Shown here: positions 9,211-9,258 of the stretch, one piece after another
Layout: every line of letters starts with the position of its first letter
Numbering within the stretch: position 1 is the first letter of the stretch
DNA from: an uncultured Pseudomonadales bacterium
GTDB taxonomy: Bacteria; Pseudomonadota; Gammaproteobacteria; Pseudomonadales; IMCC2047
Direction: 5' to 3'
NCBI GenBank assembly: GCA_947258895.1
Contig: CAMYKE010000049.1
Location: 1 to 9,258, forward strand
Length of the DNA stretch: 9,258 bases
Made by a program: the position numbers and the translations under genes
The notes under the pieces: model-generated
Databases searched by the model: none
Told to the model about the DNA's origin: nothing
Seen by the model: the letters and a program-made list of their open reading frames with translations, nothing else

Positions 9211-9258
9211 GTTCAGTTTACTGGTCGGTTGCTAAATATTTCGACCGTGGCTGGCCCC

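Overview
The window looks like ordinary chromosomal DNA from a moderately GC-rich gammaproteobacterium. The reasons are a one-PDZ DegS/AlgW-type protease, a YhcB/ZapG homologue (a mostly gammaproteobacterial family), a PepA-HolC-ValS block as in Pseudomonas and relatives, and protein sequences closest in feel to marine or pseudomonad-like gammaproteobacteria. I cannot place the species. I see no insertion sequence, phage gene, CRISPR array, tRNA or rRNA.

Layout, left to right. 1-205: non-coding, with an unusually palindromic 126-base stretch. 206-1396 (-): DegS-like periplasmic protease. 1397-1634: divergent intergenic region holding a previously unmarked 56-codon ORF (+) whose stop overlaps the start of the next gene as ATGA. 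1635-2396 (+): Nif3/YbgI-type dinuclear metal protein. 2431-2880 (-): YhcB/ZapG, convergent with nif3. 2956-3165 (-): cold-shock protein with its own promoter, long leader and terminator. 3306-6074 (-): valyl-tRNA synthetase. 6166-6597 (-): DNA polymerase III chi subunit. 6594-7865 (-): leucyl aminopeptidase PepA, overlapping holC by 4 bases. 8073-8567 (-): RDD-family membrane protein. 8746-9135 (-): cysteine-rich probable PilZ-domain protein. 9157-9258: its upstream region.

The genes are mostly housekeeping: envelope stress proteolysis (DegS), cell envelope or division (YhcB), translation (ValS), replication (HolC), peptide turnover (PepA) and cold or RNA chaperoning (Csp). pepA-holC is a translationally coupled pair ending in a clear intrinsic terminator, so valS probably uses its own promoter, whose -10 lies inside that terminator.

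I did not find a convincing new biological system. The points most worth a second look are: (1) PepA lacks exactly 80 residues of its N-terminal domain relative to E. coli PepA, while all catalytic residues are kept; (2) the small ORF that may couple translation to nif3; (3) the structured element at 1-126; (4) the divergent, cysteine-rich PilZ-like protein; (5) the overlap of terminator and promoter between holC and valS.
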